64,000 nucleotides of DNA from Guadua angustifolia. Lineage: Eukaryota > Streptophyta > Magnoliopsida > Poales > Poaceae. The stretch spans positions 434,001 to 498,000 of the forward strand of contig CM070518.1 of assembly GCA_036346375.1 (NCBI GenBank), written 5' to 3'. The translations under genes and the position numbers were made by a program. Under the pieces are notes generated by a model. The model ran no database searches and was not told where the DNA came from. It saw only the letters and a list, made by a program, of their open reading frames with translations. Below are positions 11,078 through 22,200 of this stretch, in pieces (position 1 is the stretch's first letter; each line of letters starts with the position of its first letter).

Positions 11078-13185
11078 TGTAATATCCCAAATGAACTTTA
11101 GGGAGAGTGTATTATTCCAGGAGAACATTGGAGAAGGAAATCTATTTTTTTGTGGGGTTTTCATTTGTGGGCCAACTTTTGACCTACGGGCTAGTCTTTT
11201 TGGCCCTGAAGGGGGGAAACTCCCCTCCCCGAACCTTAGGGCGCCTCCCTCACTTCCCCCAGCACCTCCCCCACCTCCTGGCTACCCCTTCCTTGTTCCC
11301 TTGAGCGCACACATCAGCCACCCCCTCCTCTCCCTTTGTTCTCCAATTTTGATCTCCATTGCCGGCCCCACTGGATCAAAGCACTATAAGTGCTGCAGAT
11401 CGGGCGGGTTCTTCGTGTCGTCTTCGACCCTGCGGTTGGGTAAGAGAAATCACCCTTTCTTTAGGGTTTTCTTTTTGGTAGAGGTTGATTTTGGGAGTGT
11501 TTAGATGGTTTTGTTCTTGTTTTGCACGTTGGGAAGATGGGATTAGAGGTGGATTCAATTTCAGGACTGTTTCTGGATTCATGGGCAGATTAGATCGCTG
11601 TTTTGGAACATGATTTAGAAAATTTTAGAGTCATTTCCTGGGGGAACGGCTATTGTAAAAATTGTAGATAATCATCTCATCTTTCATTAGAGACTAAAAT
11701 CATGAAGTTTCATTCAGCCAATTGAAAGTTATGGCTATTTTACCGAAGGCTATTCAGACTCTATTGTGATTGACAACACCTGTGGTAATTTGTAATTTAG
11801 GGTTAGTTAGAGGCCGAATCAAAATTTCTCAACACTTAAAAAAAGATGGGAAATTTTCTGTAGATCAGGAAAATGTCCTTATTTACTGGATTTGGAGTTG
11901 TAGAACTCAAGTTATGGTCGTTTGAAGTCTGCTGTCCTATTTGGCAGAGTTCTGGTTTTCAGGGTTTCAGAGTTGGACGTAGGATCAATGTCATCTTACG
12001 CTTTGTGCTTGCTTTGATGGTATGGTTTTGAGTGGTATGCATCTGATTTCAAGTGGTGTAAACCCAAGAGTGGCATCAACCTTCCGCCACACCGCTTCAT
12101 GAGGTTAAAGTCAAGTGCATTATGATGATTGTTGCTTGGTAGTGCATTGGTTGCTTATTGTTTTGTGACCTAATCACCTTATAGAATTTATATGTCTTGT
12201 TACCATATTTTTTTACTCATGATTATGGTTAGGATATTGTGAATAGTAAGTTTATGGGTGTGAGGATATGAAAATGTTTATGTATTTGAATATGGTTACG
12301 AGAATGTTGGAAAATAATGCAATCTTAGATTTGTTCATGTCATTTGCATATGTGTATTCATGATGGAAAAGGTGACCCATGTAGATGTGGGTCTTTGTGA
12401 TCACACGTAGCGAGCACAAAAGTCCTACCTCATAGTCCCATCCACAGTGATGGATGCGAGGAGTCAGGACGAGTAGGCCCCTCTACAGGATGGAAGGGAA
12501 TGAGAGGGTGCACACCGACGGGTGTGCACTCAGCAATACCGGTATTCGCTATGTGATGTGCATTTATGAGCATGCATGATGCATTGCATGAATGGAGAGA
12601 TGTGATGGAAAAATTTTAAGTTGTTTATTTTCATGTATGGTTTCAAGACGTGACCTATGATTCCTGATTACATGGTTATACTTCGTTGCCTTAGTGTAAT
12701 GCACTTTACTGAGTTTTGAACTCACGCTTTTTTGATTAATGTTTTTTTAGGTACTTTGAGATCGGCATTTGGGAAAGGGCATTAGTATCTCCACTTCACC
12801 TAGTATCACACAACTAGACATTTGCATAATTGAATCTTTTTTGTAATAGTTCTTTTTAATAAACCATGCCGTTGATTATGCCTCATTGGTTATTTTTGGT
12901 TAAATGTTTATCTCGTACACGTTTATGCGTGGTTAAAATTTAATTTCCTGTCATGAGAAGGTTTTAGATACTTGGCTTATGTCGTTGTTGTGATCTTCCA
13001 TAATTCCTTTGTGCTTTTATTCTATTGTTGATGCTTAGAACTTAGTTAAAGAGGATGCATGTTGCTAAATTTTTTGTTTGAAATGTTAGTCTTATTGCTG
13101 GAATTTATTCGTTTTATTGATATTTAATTGATAGACTTCCTTTTTGTAGTGACATTCTTTGCACACTAGGTGCTAGGGTGTTACA
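11078..13185 (+). repeat. 3' LTR of the Tekay-type element
   Basis: It starts with canonical TGTAATATCCC and ends GGTGTTACA. It pairs along its whole length with 3816-5917. TGATC follows, the second target-site copy. Confidence 0.94.
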
Positions 13186-13190
13186 TGATC

Positions 13191-13801
13191 GAATTGAGTA
13201 GTCAATAGGCCAGAGGGCAGTTCATGGTATCTGAAGAGGTGATATAAAACCTTCACTTTTTTCCAGTTCGACTGCCAGAAAGAGGTAACGAGAATAAGGA
13301 TTAGACACTCCGCTGCAGAGATGGAAATCTGCACCCCCTACGGCATCATTTTTTGTTGCCCTCTTTAGATTTTAGAAGTGAAGAAATAAATTGAGGCTGG
13401 GCTTGATACCCAGAAAGGCCTCACAAAGGTGAACAAACACGTTGGGCATTGTGATCGAATTGGGGTTAGGTGGAAAAGTTAGATTTGATAAAAATCCAAG
13501 ACGTCGAGTAAGAACTAAGAAGGGGAAAACTAAGTCCGCAGCCGAATAAGGCCTCAAATACAACGGTCTCATCCTCATCCTTGGAGGTGGGATATAACTC
13601 ACCAAGTAACGGCCTCTAATGAAAGAATTCCTAAGGAGAAATGAAGCCATCTATCTCCAATTCGGCAAGATGCTTCTCCGTCATCATCGACTTCTGCCAC
13701 ACCCTTTGGAAGGCCTCATCCTCAAAGACCTCTTCAGCCATCTCAGGTTCCTTCTCCGGTGACGGAACAACTCCGGCACTGGTGGAAGGGCTGGACGCCA
13801 T
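13191..13801 (-). pseudogene. 5' half of antisense gypsy-borne gene (PF04195 type)
   Basis: On the minus strand an ATG (complement of 13799-13801) opens MASSPSTSAGVVPSPEKE, followed by EDEAFQRVWQKSMMTEKHL and, after two stops, RPLLGELYPTSKDEDETVVF. A shifted frame then gives NPNSITMPNVFVHLCEAFLG (about 13455-13400). The PNSI-FVHLCEAFLGI stretch is the hallmark of PF04195, 'putative gypsy type transposon'. The gene continues at 3810 beyond the Tekay insertion. The family function is unknown; it is carried antisense in grass gypsy elements. Stops and frameshifts mark it as a pseudogene. Confidence 0.7.
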
Positions 13802-14328
13802 TGAGAAAGGTGTGGGATGGGTTCTTCAAATGTGGCAGCGCTAGGGCTTAAGGAGCGTGATAGAGGCTTCGAGATAAGGCTGGAGGCAAAAAGCAAAGAA
13901 TGGTTACAGTTCTGGATCTAAGAATTTATAAACTGAAACCCCTTCAAGCGAACGGTTCACTCCCTGCCGCACGGCGTCTCGATTGGCGAGAAAAGTGGGA
14001 TGATGGCGTTGCACCAATCTTGGCGTTGCAGATGAGAGCAATAAATACTCAACTGTCCAACATTTAGAATTTTTGAATTTTTTCCAACTCTACTCAGAGT
14101 CGAGTCGATAAGTCAATATCGAGTAACTTGTGGTTGCCCTAAGGACTCGAGATGGGCCGATGGTAGGGCGTTCGTCCCAACACATCCCTACTTAATACTT
14201 AACGATTTCCAATCTACTCGAATTGATCGACCGCAAGTAGGCGAAGTGTTACTCGACCAAGCCAGGACTTGGCAGTAATCAACCAAACACTTAAATGGAC
14301 CCTCCACTGGGTAGAGTTCGGGGGCTAC
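13191..14328 (+). mobile_element. Old Ty3/gypsy element, right internal part
   Basis: This part continues the element seen at 874-3810. It holds the 5' half of the antisense gene, then about 500 bases rich in TCGAGT/ACTCGA motifs, and ends in a polypurine tract (GGGGGCTAC, 14320-14328) directly before an LTR. The stretch 14050-14300 has a relative in inverted orientation at about 34940-35290. Confidence 0.65.
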
Positions 14329-14986
14329 TGTCGAATATCTAAATATGGGATATGTGTACATGAAGGATATGTTCTAACGACATATAGAAGTTTCGGATAT
14401 CACGGGCCCAATTCTATGGGGATAAGATATACGCGGAAAAGATAATTCCGTATTAGGAAGGACTCGATTACTTTCCCGTTACGAGGAAACCAACTCGAGT
14501 ACGCATGATATCCAGGGAAGTTTGGATATGCTGATCATGCAACGATGGACTCCTCATTGGCTACGATCTGGTATTCCAAACCGACTACAACTCAATTAGA
14601 GACAGGGCTACCCCAACTGTATAAGGCCAGGGGTAGGGACCCTTAAAAAAAGAAAAGGAGAGAGATCTTCCAAGCAAGAAGACCTTTTGTGCAGAGTATT
14701 TAGGAGCTGATAAGCTATGCTTCATCAATCTCTAGTTGTAGTTTAACCATTGCCTACATTCAATCCCCATTGTAACTAGGGCTAGCTGACCTGATTGTAC
14801 TCTGTTCATCCATTCCATACATCATCCACACAGGAAGTAGAGTGTTACTCTATCCGGGGGCCCGAACCTGTCTACATTGTTACCTCAAATTTTGTGCTTG
14901 GCTCCGACAACCGAAGGTACCCGGAACTATAAATTTATTATCGATTTCTAACCTTCGTTAGTTGCCCAAACTATGGTTCTGCAACA
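14329..14986 (+). repeat. LTR of the older gypsy element
   Basis: The LTR begins TGTCGAATATC straight after a polypurine tract and probably ends at TGCAACA (14980-14986). CTGTATAAGG at about 14616-14625 is a plausible TATA box, followed by a purine-rich leader. The right boundary is chosen only from the terminal CA, because no second LTR or target duplication is available in the window. Confidence 0.7.
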
Positions 14987-16843
14987 CATATAGCTACTCT
15001 TTACATTATTGCTATCTTATGAGCAAACTCAAAGGAATTTTGATTATCTTGATGCTACAACCGATGACGATATTTGTGTTATTTTCCATCAATAGGGATT
15101 GTCCCTAGGAAGCCAAGGAAGCTGTGCCAACTCTAATTTTTACTGCCACTCGTTTTCTAGATTTACCTAAACTTTGTGACCTTAGCCACATATTCTTGGA
15201 GAGATGCAGAATTTTCTTCAATCTTTTGTTAGCCTTGTGGTGTGCAAGATGCCAAAGATTTGTCTCCTTTATTTCGTGAGGTCAGGTGTTCTTTCATATT
15301 CCATTCCATCTCCAAGGTTCCATTCCATGACTTGTTTTTGGAATATAAGAAATCAAACATTGAGTATTTAACTATTGCCATTAGGACGCATTAGCTACTC
15401 ATATTATACCTTCCGATTATGTATTTTGCAAGACGCCTCTTGTGTTGCTGTCTTTGATTCAGTTTCACTGTCTAGATTATTCAAACCCAATTAACTGCAG
15501 CAAAAGTTTAGCCTTCCAACTTTATGTGCGTTGTTTGCTTCGCGGTTTTGCAAACAAAACAAATAAAGGAAAGCCACTAATGTAGGTGAAACAATGTATT
15601 TTGGACAATGTTTACTTCAGTAGATACATTAGCTATTTTAATTGAAGTGTGGCTTGTTAGTACCATCATATGTGTTGTTAGTCTCGATAGATCTATAAGG
15701 ATTTTATCACGGTTTTCATTTCCCTATATCAGAACTAAAAATACTGTGAGATTGACCTGTTTTTAGTTTCTTTGCGGCGGTTACCTAATGTTGTATGCCC
15801 TGAAAAATTCAATGGGTGCTGTGTAACTAAAATGATGTTTTCCACGTGATGTAGGCCAAGACTTAATTTGGTTCGTAGATTCAGTATCTCAAATCAAAGT
15901 TTAGCTGTGTTAATTCAAATATTGCACCTTGCTTACTTTTCTTACTCTTTGTTCTTTATCTAGAATTAATCAGATCGATTCATGTTTTTTATGTTGAATA
16001 ACATTTTGCTTCATGTGCTCTGTATTGACATTGAAGGATAAATGATGCTCTGCTATATAAGACATAGCAGTGTAGATTTGTCAATTTAATTGTTCCTAGA
16101 TAGCTAACAGTACTGAAGCACTTTATCATCTATAATCTTCTTTGTCCCACAAGCACACTTAGGTGAAATAATATAGCTATTTGACAGTTCTCTTTAGCAG
16201 AGTTGCCTGCTTGCCTTCGTTCAAATACCTCAAGTTGGTTATCATGGAATGACGTGAGGTCTGATCAAAAATTCCTAAAGCTTATTGTTTGCATGGTATA
16301 TATTTATCCATTATTTCTCTGGTACTACAATAGCAATATTTATGCTTGGAAAGTTGGTCTTGTGATGGCTCTCTATTTGGTTGCATGCATGCCTTTGTAG
16401 AGATCTTATTATGCCCAACAAAGATATCGTGCTGTAGAACACTGAGAACAAAGGCTTTCATTCATAGATTTTATTCAGATTTGTCTAGTATTTATCTCTG
16501 TGTTTTCTGGAGTTTTCCTTTCTTTTAATTAGAGCAATGGTTGGCCGTCAATGATCAGGGTCCTATGCTAGAATAGCTCTCTGTATTACAGTATGGAAAC
16601 ATGACCAATTACATGTGTTACTGTTCAGTTTCTCTTAATCTATTCATTCTTGATGGGCTTTTGCACTATAATTTTCTTGGTGTTGACAAGTTCGGATTGG
16701 TTTGCTCTTGAAAATAATATTATGGCTTGTCCAATTATTGTTGTGCTAGCTCACTTGATCTCAATGAGTTCGGTTCCTTTGCCTTTACAACTAATATTCT
16801 CACCTCTAACTGCTGTTTTATCCAAATTTAGGACGTAATTTAA
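14987..16843. other. Intergenic DNA, mostly unassigned
   Basis: AT-rich DNA with no intact reading frame. One short IST1-like remnant lies at its left end. Nothing else is supported. Confidence 0.5.
15035..15290 (+). pseudogene. Possible IST1-like gene remnant
   Basis: Two overlapping frames give LSYEQTQRNFDYLDATTDD and then, after a frame change and a stop, EAKEAVPTLIFTATRFLDLP with KLCDLSHIFLER. The second part resembles the core of plant IST1 (regulator of Vps4, ESCRT pathway) proteins, where a CPEE-AxEAVSSLIFAAxRFxDLPEL-LRxxFxxRYG pattern is usual. Stops and the frame change rule out function. The assignment rests on a motif recalled from family knowledge and is tentative. Confidence 0.35.
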
Positions 16844-17071
16844 GGGGTGTTTGGTATAACTCCAGCTCCACTAAAATCTGTGGAGTTGGTGGAGCAGTGT
16901 ATTCCTAGCTCCAGAAATTTATGGAGCTGGAGCTGTAGGTACATTAAGAATATTTAGGTGGGTCATCTTGTTTACATTTTAGACTAAAAATATAAGCTTA
17001 ATTCACTTTATTTTAACTTGCAAGCTCGAGATTTGAGGTGGAGTTAGGATTTGGAGCTTTGTCAAACAGGG
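16844..17071. mobile_element. Probable MITE of about 230 bp
   Basis: The left end GGGGTGTTTGGTATAACTCC and the complement of the right end, CCCTGTTTGACAAAGCTCC, share TGTTTG and CTCC in register. The interior is rich in AGCTCCA/TGGAGCT. The pattern is that of small grass MITEs, but I could not find a matching target duplication, so family and exact ends are open. Confidence 0.45.
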
Positions 17072-17468
17072 TTTTAGTCATTCCACTAGAGTCCGGTATT
17101 GTTTCCATATTTGATATGAATGCAAATATTTTTACTTAATGTACATAATGTAATAGAATTAAGGTAACATCTCTATCCACACAAAGAGGATCCGCCATGC
17201 CGCAAATTTGCCGATAACTCCTAACTAGAGTATTTTTGAAAAAAATGTGAGAAAAAATGAATTTATGTTTAAGCCCTCGAATCTTTTTTTCAGAAATAAC
17301 TGTCAGATCAAATTTCACATAACGCAGCGTAGCGCATGACCAAGCTAGTCGTTCTGAATTTCTGTGCAGCAAATGCCGCGAAAGATCTCTCTCTCCCCTT
17401 TTGCAAGGCTCTTGGACTTTAAATTCCGATGTACTGATATATTTCTAGGCTCTTGTTTTATTGACTTA

Positions 17469-17699
17469 GGGCCTATTTGTTTCAGCTTTGGATTATCTAA
17501 AAGCTGATTCTACATTGTGGTTACAGAGAAACTGATTCTCTAAAAGCTGGAATCCAAAAGCACATATGAAATGGATTATGGATTCTAGTATATATGAGTG
17601 GGCTAGATTGTGAGAATCGAATTTTAAAATCAGGCTGTTTATTTTTTATTCTACTTGTAGATCCAAAATACAGAATCAAAAGTTAAAACAAATATACCC
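17469..17699. mobile_element. Tourist-like (PIF/Harbinger) MITE
   Basis: The left end GGGCCTATTTGTTTCAGCTTT pairs with the complement of the right end, GGGTATATTTGTTTTAACTTT. TTA stands on both sides (17466-17468 and 17700-17702), the 3-bp TWA target duplication of PIF/Harbinger elements. It is 231 bp long, has no coding capacity, and lies about 1.6 kb upstream of the porin gene. Confidence 0.85.
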
Positions 17700-17702
17700 T
17701 TA

Positions 17703-19059
17703 CTCTCGGTGGTGCTATTTCGCCTGCCCGATGGATGGGACCACAAATTTCACCAAGAAAGCTCTAACAGAGCAAGTAGCATAAACCAATGGACCGGTTG
17801 AAGGCTTTAGGATTTAGGAATGTCTACATTGTGAAAAAAAGGAACAACAAAATGGTGGAGCTCACAATAATTGTTTAATGGGAATTTTTAAAAAAACCAT
17901 ATGTAATTAGGAGAGTTTTTTTTTAAAAAAACCCACCTACATATAAAAGTTTGCCAAAAACCGACTCACAAGTTTTATATGGTAGAAAAATCCATCCCAA
18001 CCCTCCTAAGCAGCTAATTTACTTGCTAAAACTCCTATACACACGCGAGTGTGCTTTAGTAGAAATTTTATAAAATTACAAACTTATCTTTTGCTTCCGC
18101 TTGTTTAGGCGTGTGCTAAGGGGTGCACTCGCGTCTACGCATATGGTGTGCATGTTTGATAGCGTGTGTCTTCCTTAAAATGGAAAAAATTTGAGTCAGG
18201 TGGTGTTAGATCTTCCTTGTAATCAAAATTTTTTGAGTCAGGTGGTATCGCAAATCTCATGGCTTAGGGGGTGGGAGGTGGTTTAGTAAAAAAAGTACAT
18301 TCTCATTCCTCAACTCCCTAAGTAGTCTAACATTTATCTAAGTAGTCTAACATTTATCCATCGTCTATAAAATTGCGTCAAACATGTTATTCAACTCTTA
18401 AAACCATTTATAATTTATCCCTCTTAATAGCAAATGATGGTTTTGACCGATTTTAAGTCACATGGTATGTCAGGTGAATCTAAATTGGCAAATAATAAAA
18501 ATAAATAATATTGTCTAGTCTGCTCTTGAGTTGTCCTTGGACTCGCTTTACCATAGAAATGTGGGCTTCATTTCATTTTGGCCATCTCGAATTCAAAGTG
18601 ACATGCTATGTTTGGCCAAAACCACTTTTTGCTGACACGGGGAACGGCTTCAACTTTCAAGAGTTGCACAGAGTATTTTACCTGATTTTTATAGAAAGCA
18701 GATGAAAATTAAAACCAAGCTAAAGGCGAGAGCGAGACACATTGTTCACAAAACCGTTTTAAAAAACGTTTGAAATTCAAATTTCAAAAATCGTAAAATC
18801 CGCTCGAAAATCGTCAAAAACCGATTTGCTAAGAAATAATTTTTTTTAAAAAAATAATCGAAAACTGATCGGTTTTCACCGAAAACCAACCAACCAACCA
18901 ATTGAATGTTCCTTAAAGCCGGTTTTTTTAACGATTTTCAAGCGATTTACGTCGTATAATTTTTTTTAAAATTTTTAATTTTTTTTAATTAAACTAATTT
19001 ACTAATCGATTTTTAATCTTGAACAGTAACAACAATATCGAGGTTTTCGAGCGGTTTTG
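17703..19059. other. Non-coding DNA upstream of the porin gene
   Basis: AT-rich sequence with homopolymer runs and no supportable gene. It contains a perfect 20-bp tandem duplication (18318-18337 and 18338-18357) and a stretch of ACCGATTTT/AAAATCGGT-like inverted motifs at 18740-18960. No TATA box could be assigned with confidence. Confidence 0.5.
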
Positions 19060-19254
19060 TTTGGTTTTTGAAACGTGGGGAGACACCCTTGGGTAAAATC
19101 TCCTGGGCATGTGAATCATCACAGTTTGTGTCGTCTGGCACTGCCAGCGCCAGCCTGCCTCCACCACGTTCATTGGCATTGGCGAGTCCTCCCCTCTCTC
19201 CACTGTACTCTCCCCATCTCCGCCCGCCGCCCGGAACCCCAGCACGCGGCCGCC
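19060..19254 (+). promoter_or_regulatory. Probable promoter-proximal region and 5' UTR of the porin gene
   Basis: Composition shifts sharply from AT-rich DNA to a C-rich, CT-repeat-rich leader (CCTCCCCTCTCTCCAC and similar) running into GCCGCCATG. That is typical of grass 5' UTRs. The transcription start cannot be fixed from sequence. Confidence 0.55.
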
Positions 19255-22200
19255 ATGAAGGGCCCTGGCCTCTTCTCCGACATCGGCAAGAAGGCCATGG
19301 GTACGCACGTCCGTTCTTGATTCGACCTCGATCGGTTCTTGATTTGCTATCTGTTCATCTCTTTGCGCGCGAGAGTTCGCTGATCCGCTTGTTCTTGGTT
19401 TCGGTGCTTGCCGCGCAGATTTGCTGACCAAGGACTACACCTACGACCAGAAGGTCACCCTCTCCACCGTCACCGCCTCTGGGGTGGTAAGCGCGCGCCC
19501 CCCTCCCTCCCTCCGATCGCATCGGGCTCCTCTTTTGCCTCTCTGATTCGACGACGCTCGCGTCTTTAATTCTTAAGATTCTAGGGTTGTGTTACGTTGT
19601 TAGGTTGTTCTTGGTGTTGCTGTTGTTGTCTGTGACGTGTGCTACTGCATATGGCTTGCCGTTCGTCGTTGTTTTCCTAGTTAGTCTGAGAAGATTCGAA
19701 CCGTTTGGTAGTCCGTTGGAGCCGTTTGTAGGCGTATTGTGACGCTTCGACGTGCATTGGCTGTGTGGTGGATTGGAAGCATGGGCATCTTAGTGCTGGA
19801 TGCGCTTTTGGTTGTCAAAGTTTGTGAATCCGTGTTCTGGTCGTGATCTGTTGCTGTCGTCGTTGTCTTCATTGTAGTTGTGAAGCGTTTTTTAACCCAT
19901 TTGTTATGAGGCATGGTCAATGCGGCTTGTTATTTTTTTTTATCATATTTCGGTATCAAGTGGTTTCTGAAAGTAGTTATACCGTTTGCTATTTAGGATT
20001 TCATGTCGGTTGCATCAAAATGCCAATGTGTGTCTGCACTGATGAATGCTATGTTTGATTGTAATTTCTGTGAATGGCTGGTGCTATGAAATGGGATTTT
20101 ATTTATATCTTTGTACAGTAGTTAATTACTCATGCTTGATATTAAAATGGGCAAATGGTTGTTAAGTTCACCTTATGCTTACTGATTTCTTCAAAAACAA
20201 GAAGTTCTTTCTGTTATGCTGGTGGCCGTGACTGTTGTTGTCTGCTATAGTGTTTCATGCTGCCAAGTAATTGAGTCAATTTTATAGTTTTTGTATAATT
20301 GAGTTTAATATCAGTAAGCAAAATACTTATATTCTTTTATTTGTTGTTTCATGCTTCATTTTTTGCTACATGTCACCTTGTTAGTCTTGGTCATTACTAT
20401 TAAATATGGATATATACATTGGCAAGACAAAATTGCCTAGTCATGTTGGTAATCTTTTTCAAACCATGGTCATTGCCCTTTCATTAGCTGCGGTAGTGGT
20501 AAGTTAGTTACTTTAGGGTAAAGGAGGAGGGGAAAAAGGAAAATAGCTACATGCAAATTGGAAAATTTGAGGAGATTTAGGCTGTGGTGATTATTGGTGT
20601 GAACATGAGTGATTGTTTGTCATGTGGGGACGCACGTCACAGTCTTGCCGTGGCGTCTTGCCATGCACTGTGGCCAGCTGCTGCTAGCTTGAGGAGGAAG
20701 CCACCGCATGAGTGGCTAAGTTTGGGAAAGATAGATTAGTTTCTATTTTTATTCCTTAAGTCTAGGAGAGATTGGTTAAGGCCCTTGGCCATATATTCTA
20801 GAACGACAGATTGAGAAGATTAAGCAAGATCATTATCTCTAATCTCCGTCTCTCTCTCCCCCACTGGCCAGGCAGAGGGGCAAAACCTCGCCCGGCGAAG
20901 ACGGGATCATGGCCATTGAACTCTGCGACCAAGGGCGGCTACCCTAGGTTCCGGCGCCCTTGACAACTTTGTATCGGCTTCGAGGCGTTCCTCGTCTTCT
21001 CTCTGCCGCCAAGCTGCGACCGCCACCTCTGCGCCACCACCCAAATTCCCACCCGATTCACCACCATCGGTAGCCGCCTCGATTACTTCAGCCATGTCGG
21101 ACCCGACCATTGTTGATCTGGCCAAGATGATCGAGTCCCTGACCACGACTGTGACGAACCTGCAGATGACCGTGACCGCGCTGCAGAAGGAGAAGTCCTC
21201 CTCTTCGTCGGGCTCCCACGGGGGCAATGACGGTCAGCACCACAACGATCGGCCCCCGCGGTTCCAGAAGATGGATTTTCCCGATGCGGCGGCAAAACCG
21301 ATCCGTTGATCTTCGTCAATCGGCTGCGAATCGTACTTCCATCGGCGGATCATGGAGGAGGAGAAGGTGCGGATGGCCTACTACAACGGAGGGCGGCGCA
21401 GATGTGGTACGTCGAGTCGAGACGGACGAGGGCACCCGTCATGGCGTCGGTTCAAGGAGCTGCACTGACTGCTATGGGCGCCCATTGCGCTCTGCTCATT
21501 GGCCGAATTGGTGAAAATCTTGGCGTCACGAACGCGATCGCGAATATCAAGATCGGTTCAGCGCTCCTTCCTCGTCTTGCGGTCGCTTTCGAGAGTCGCG
21601 GCGAGTCCAACTCTTCACCGGTGGTCTCCGCCGCCGCTTCAACATCGACGTCGCATCGAACCCGCGATCTCGGCGCGCCATGAGTCTGGCGGCGATTTAA
21701 TTGCCAGCAGTCATGACGCCGGGCCGCCCGCCACGCCTCGCTTCGCGCCGCGCCCGCCGCCTCGCCTGGCGCTGAAGTCAATCGGCGCCGCGCGCGAAGA
21801 TCTCTGTCGAGCCGCACAGATCAGCGCCACCCCGAGGCGAACAAGAGGAAGCGGCGCAAAAAGCCTTTGCTTCAAGCTACGAGAAGTACACGGGGCCACA
21901 ACCGCGTCGCCACGGCTGTTCCTCTGGAGGGCATCGAGGAGGGCGATCTTGTGCCCCACCGAGGAGTTCGAGGAGGGCGGCCGGGGCGCCCTGTCTTCTC
22001 CCTACAGCACTTGCATGGGGTCTCTTCGCCGACACCATGCGGTCATTTGTCGCGCTTCGGCTCTGCGGGCGCTGTCGCCCTCCTCGACTCAAGAAGACGC
22101 ACAACTTCATCTCCGAGGCGCGGCGTTCCGACCTTCCTCTTGGCGTCCACGCCCACGGCTATGGTCGCATGTGGCGAAGCGTCTCGTCGTCGGGGTCATC

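Larger units (their letters stand above)
3811..13190 (+). mobile_element. Tekay/Del-type Ty3-gypsy element, complete but dead
   Basis: This is a full-length element with two LTRs of about 2.1 kb, an initiator-Met-tRNA-type primer site, gag, protease, reverse transcriptase, RNase H, integrase, a C-terminal chromodomain-like segment and a polypurine tract, in gypsy order. The target duplication is CGATC (3811-3815) and TGATC (13186-13190), one base different. LTR ends of TGTAATATCCC and GGTGTTACA plus the chromodomain point to the Tekay/Del clade. The coding region spans at least four reading-frame changes and about eleven in-frame stops, so it cannot move on its own. It lies inside the older gypsy element and splits that element's antisense gene. 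Confidence 0.93.

Noticed and set aside
16844..17071. Assignment of the small element to Tourist or hAT
   Set aside because: Neither a TWA nor an 8-bp target duplication could be matched, so only 'probable MITE' is kept.
18994..19431. Minus-strand open frame over the porin promoter and first exon
   Set aside because: It mirrors the GC-rich leader and exon 1 of the porin gene and has no recognisable protein features.
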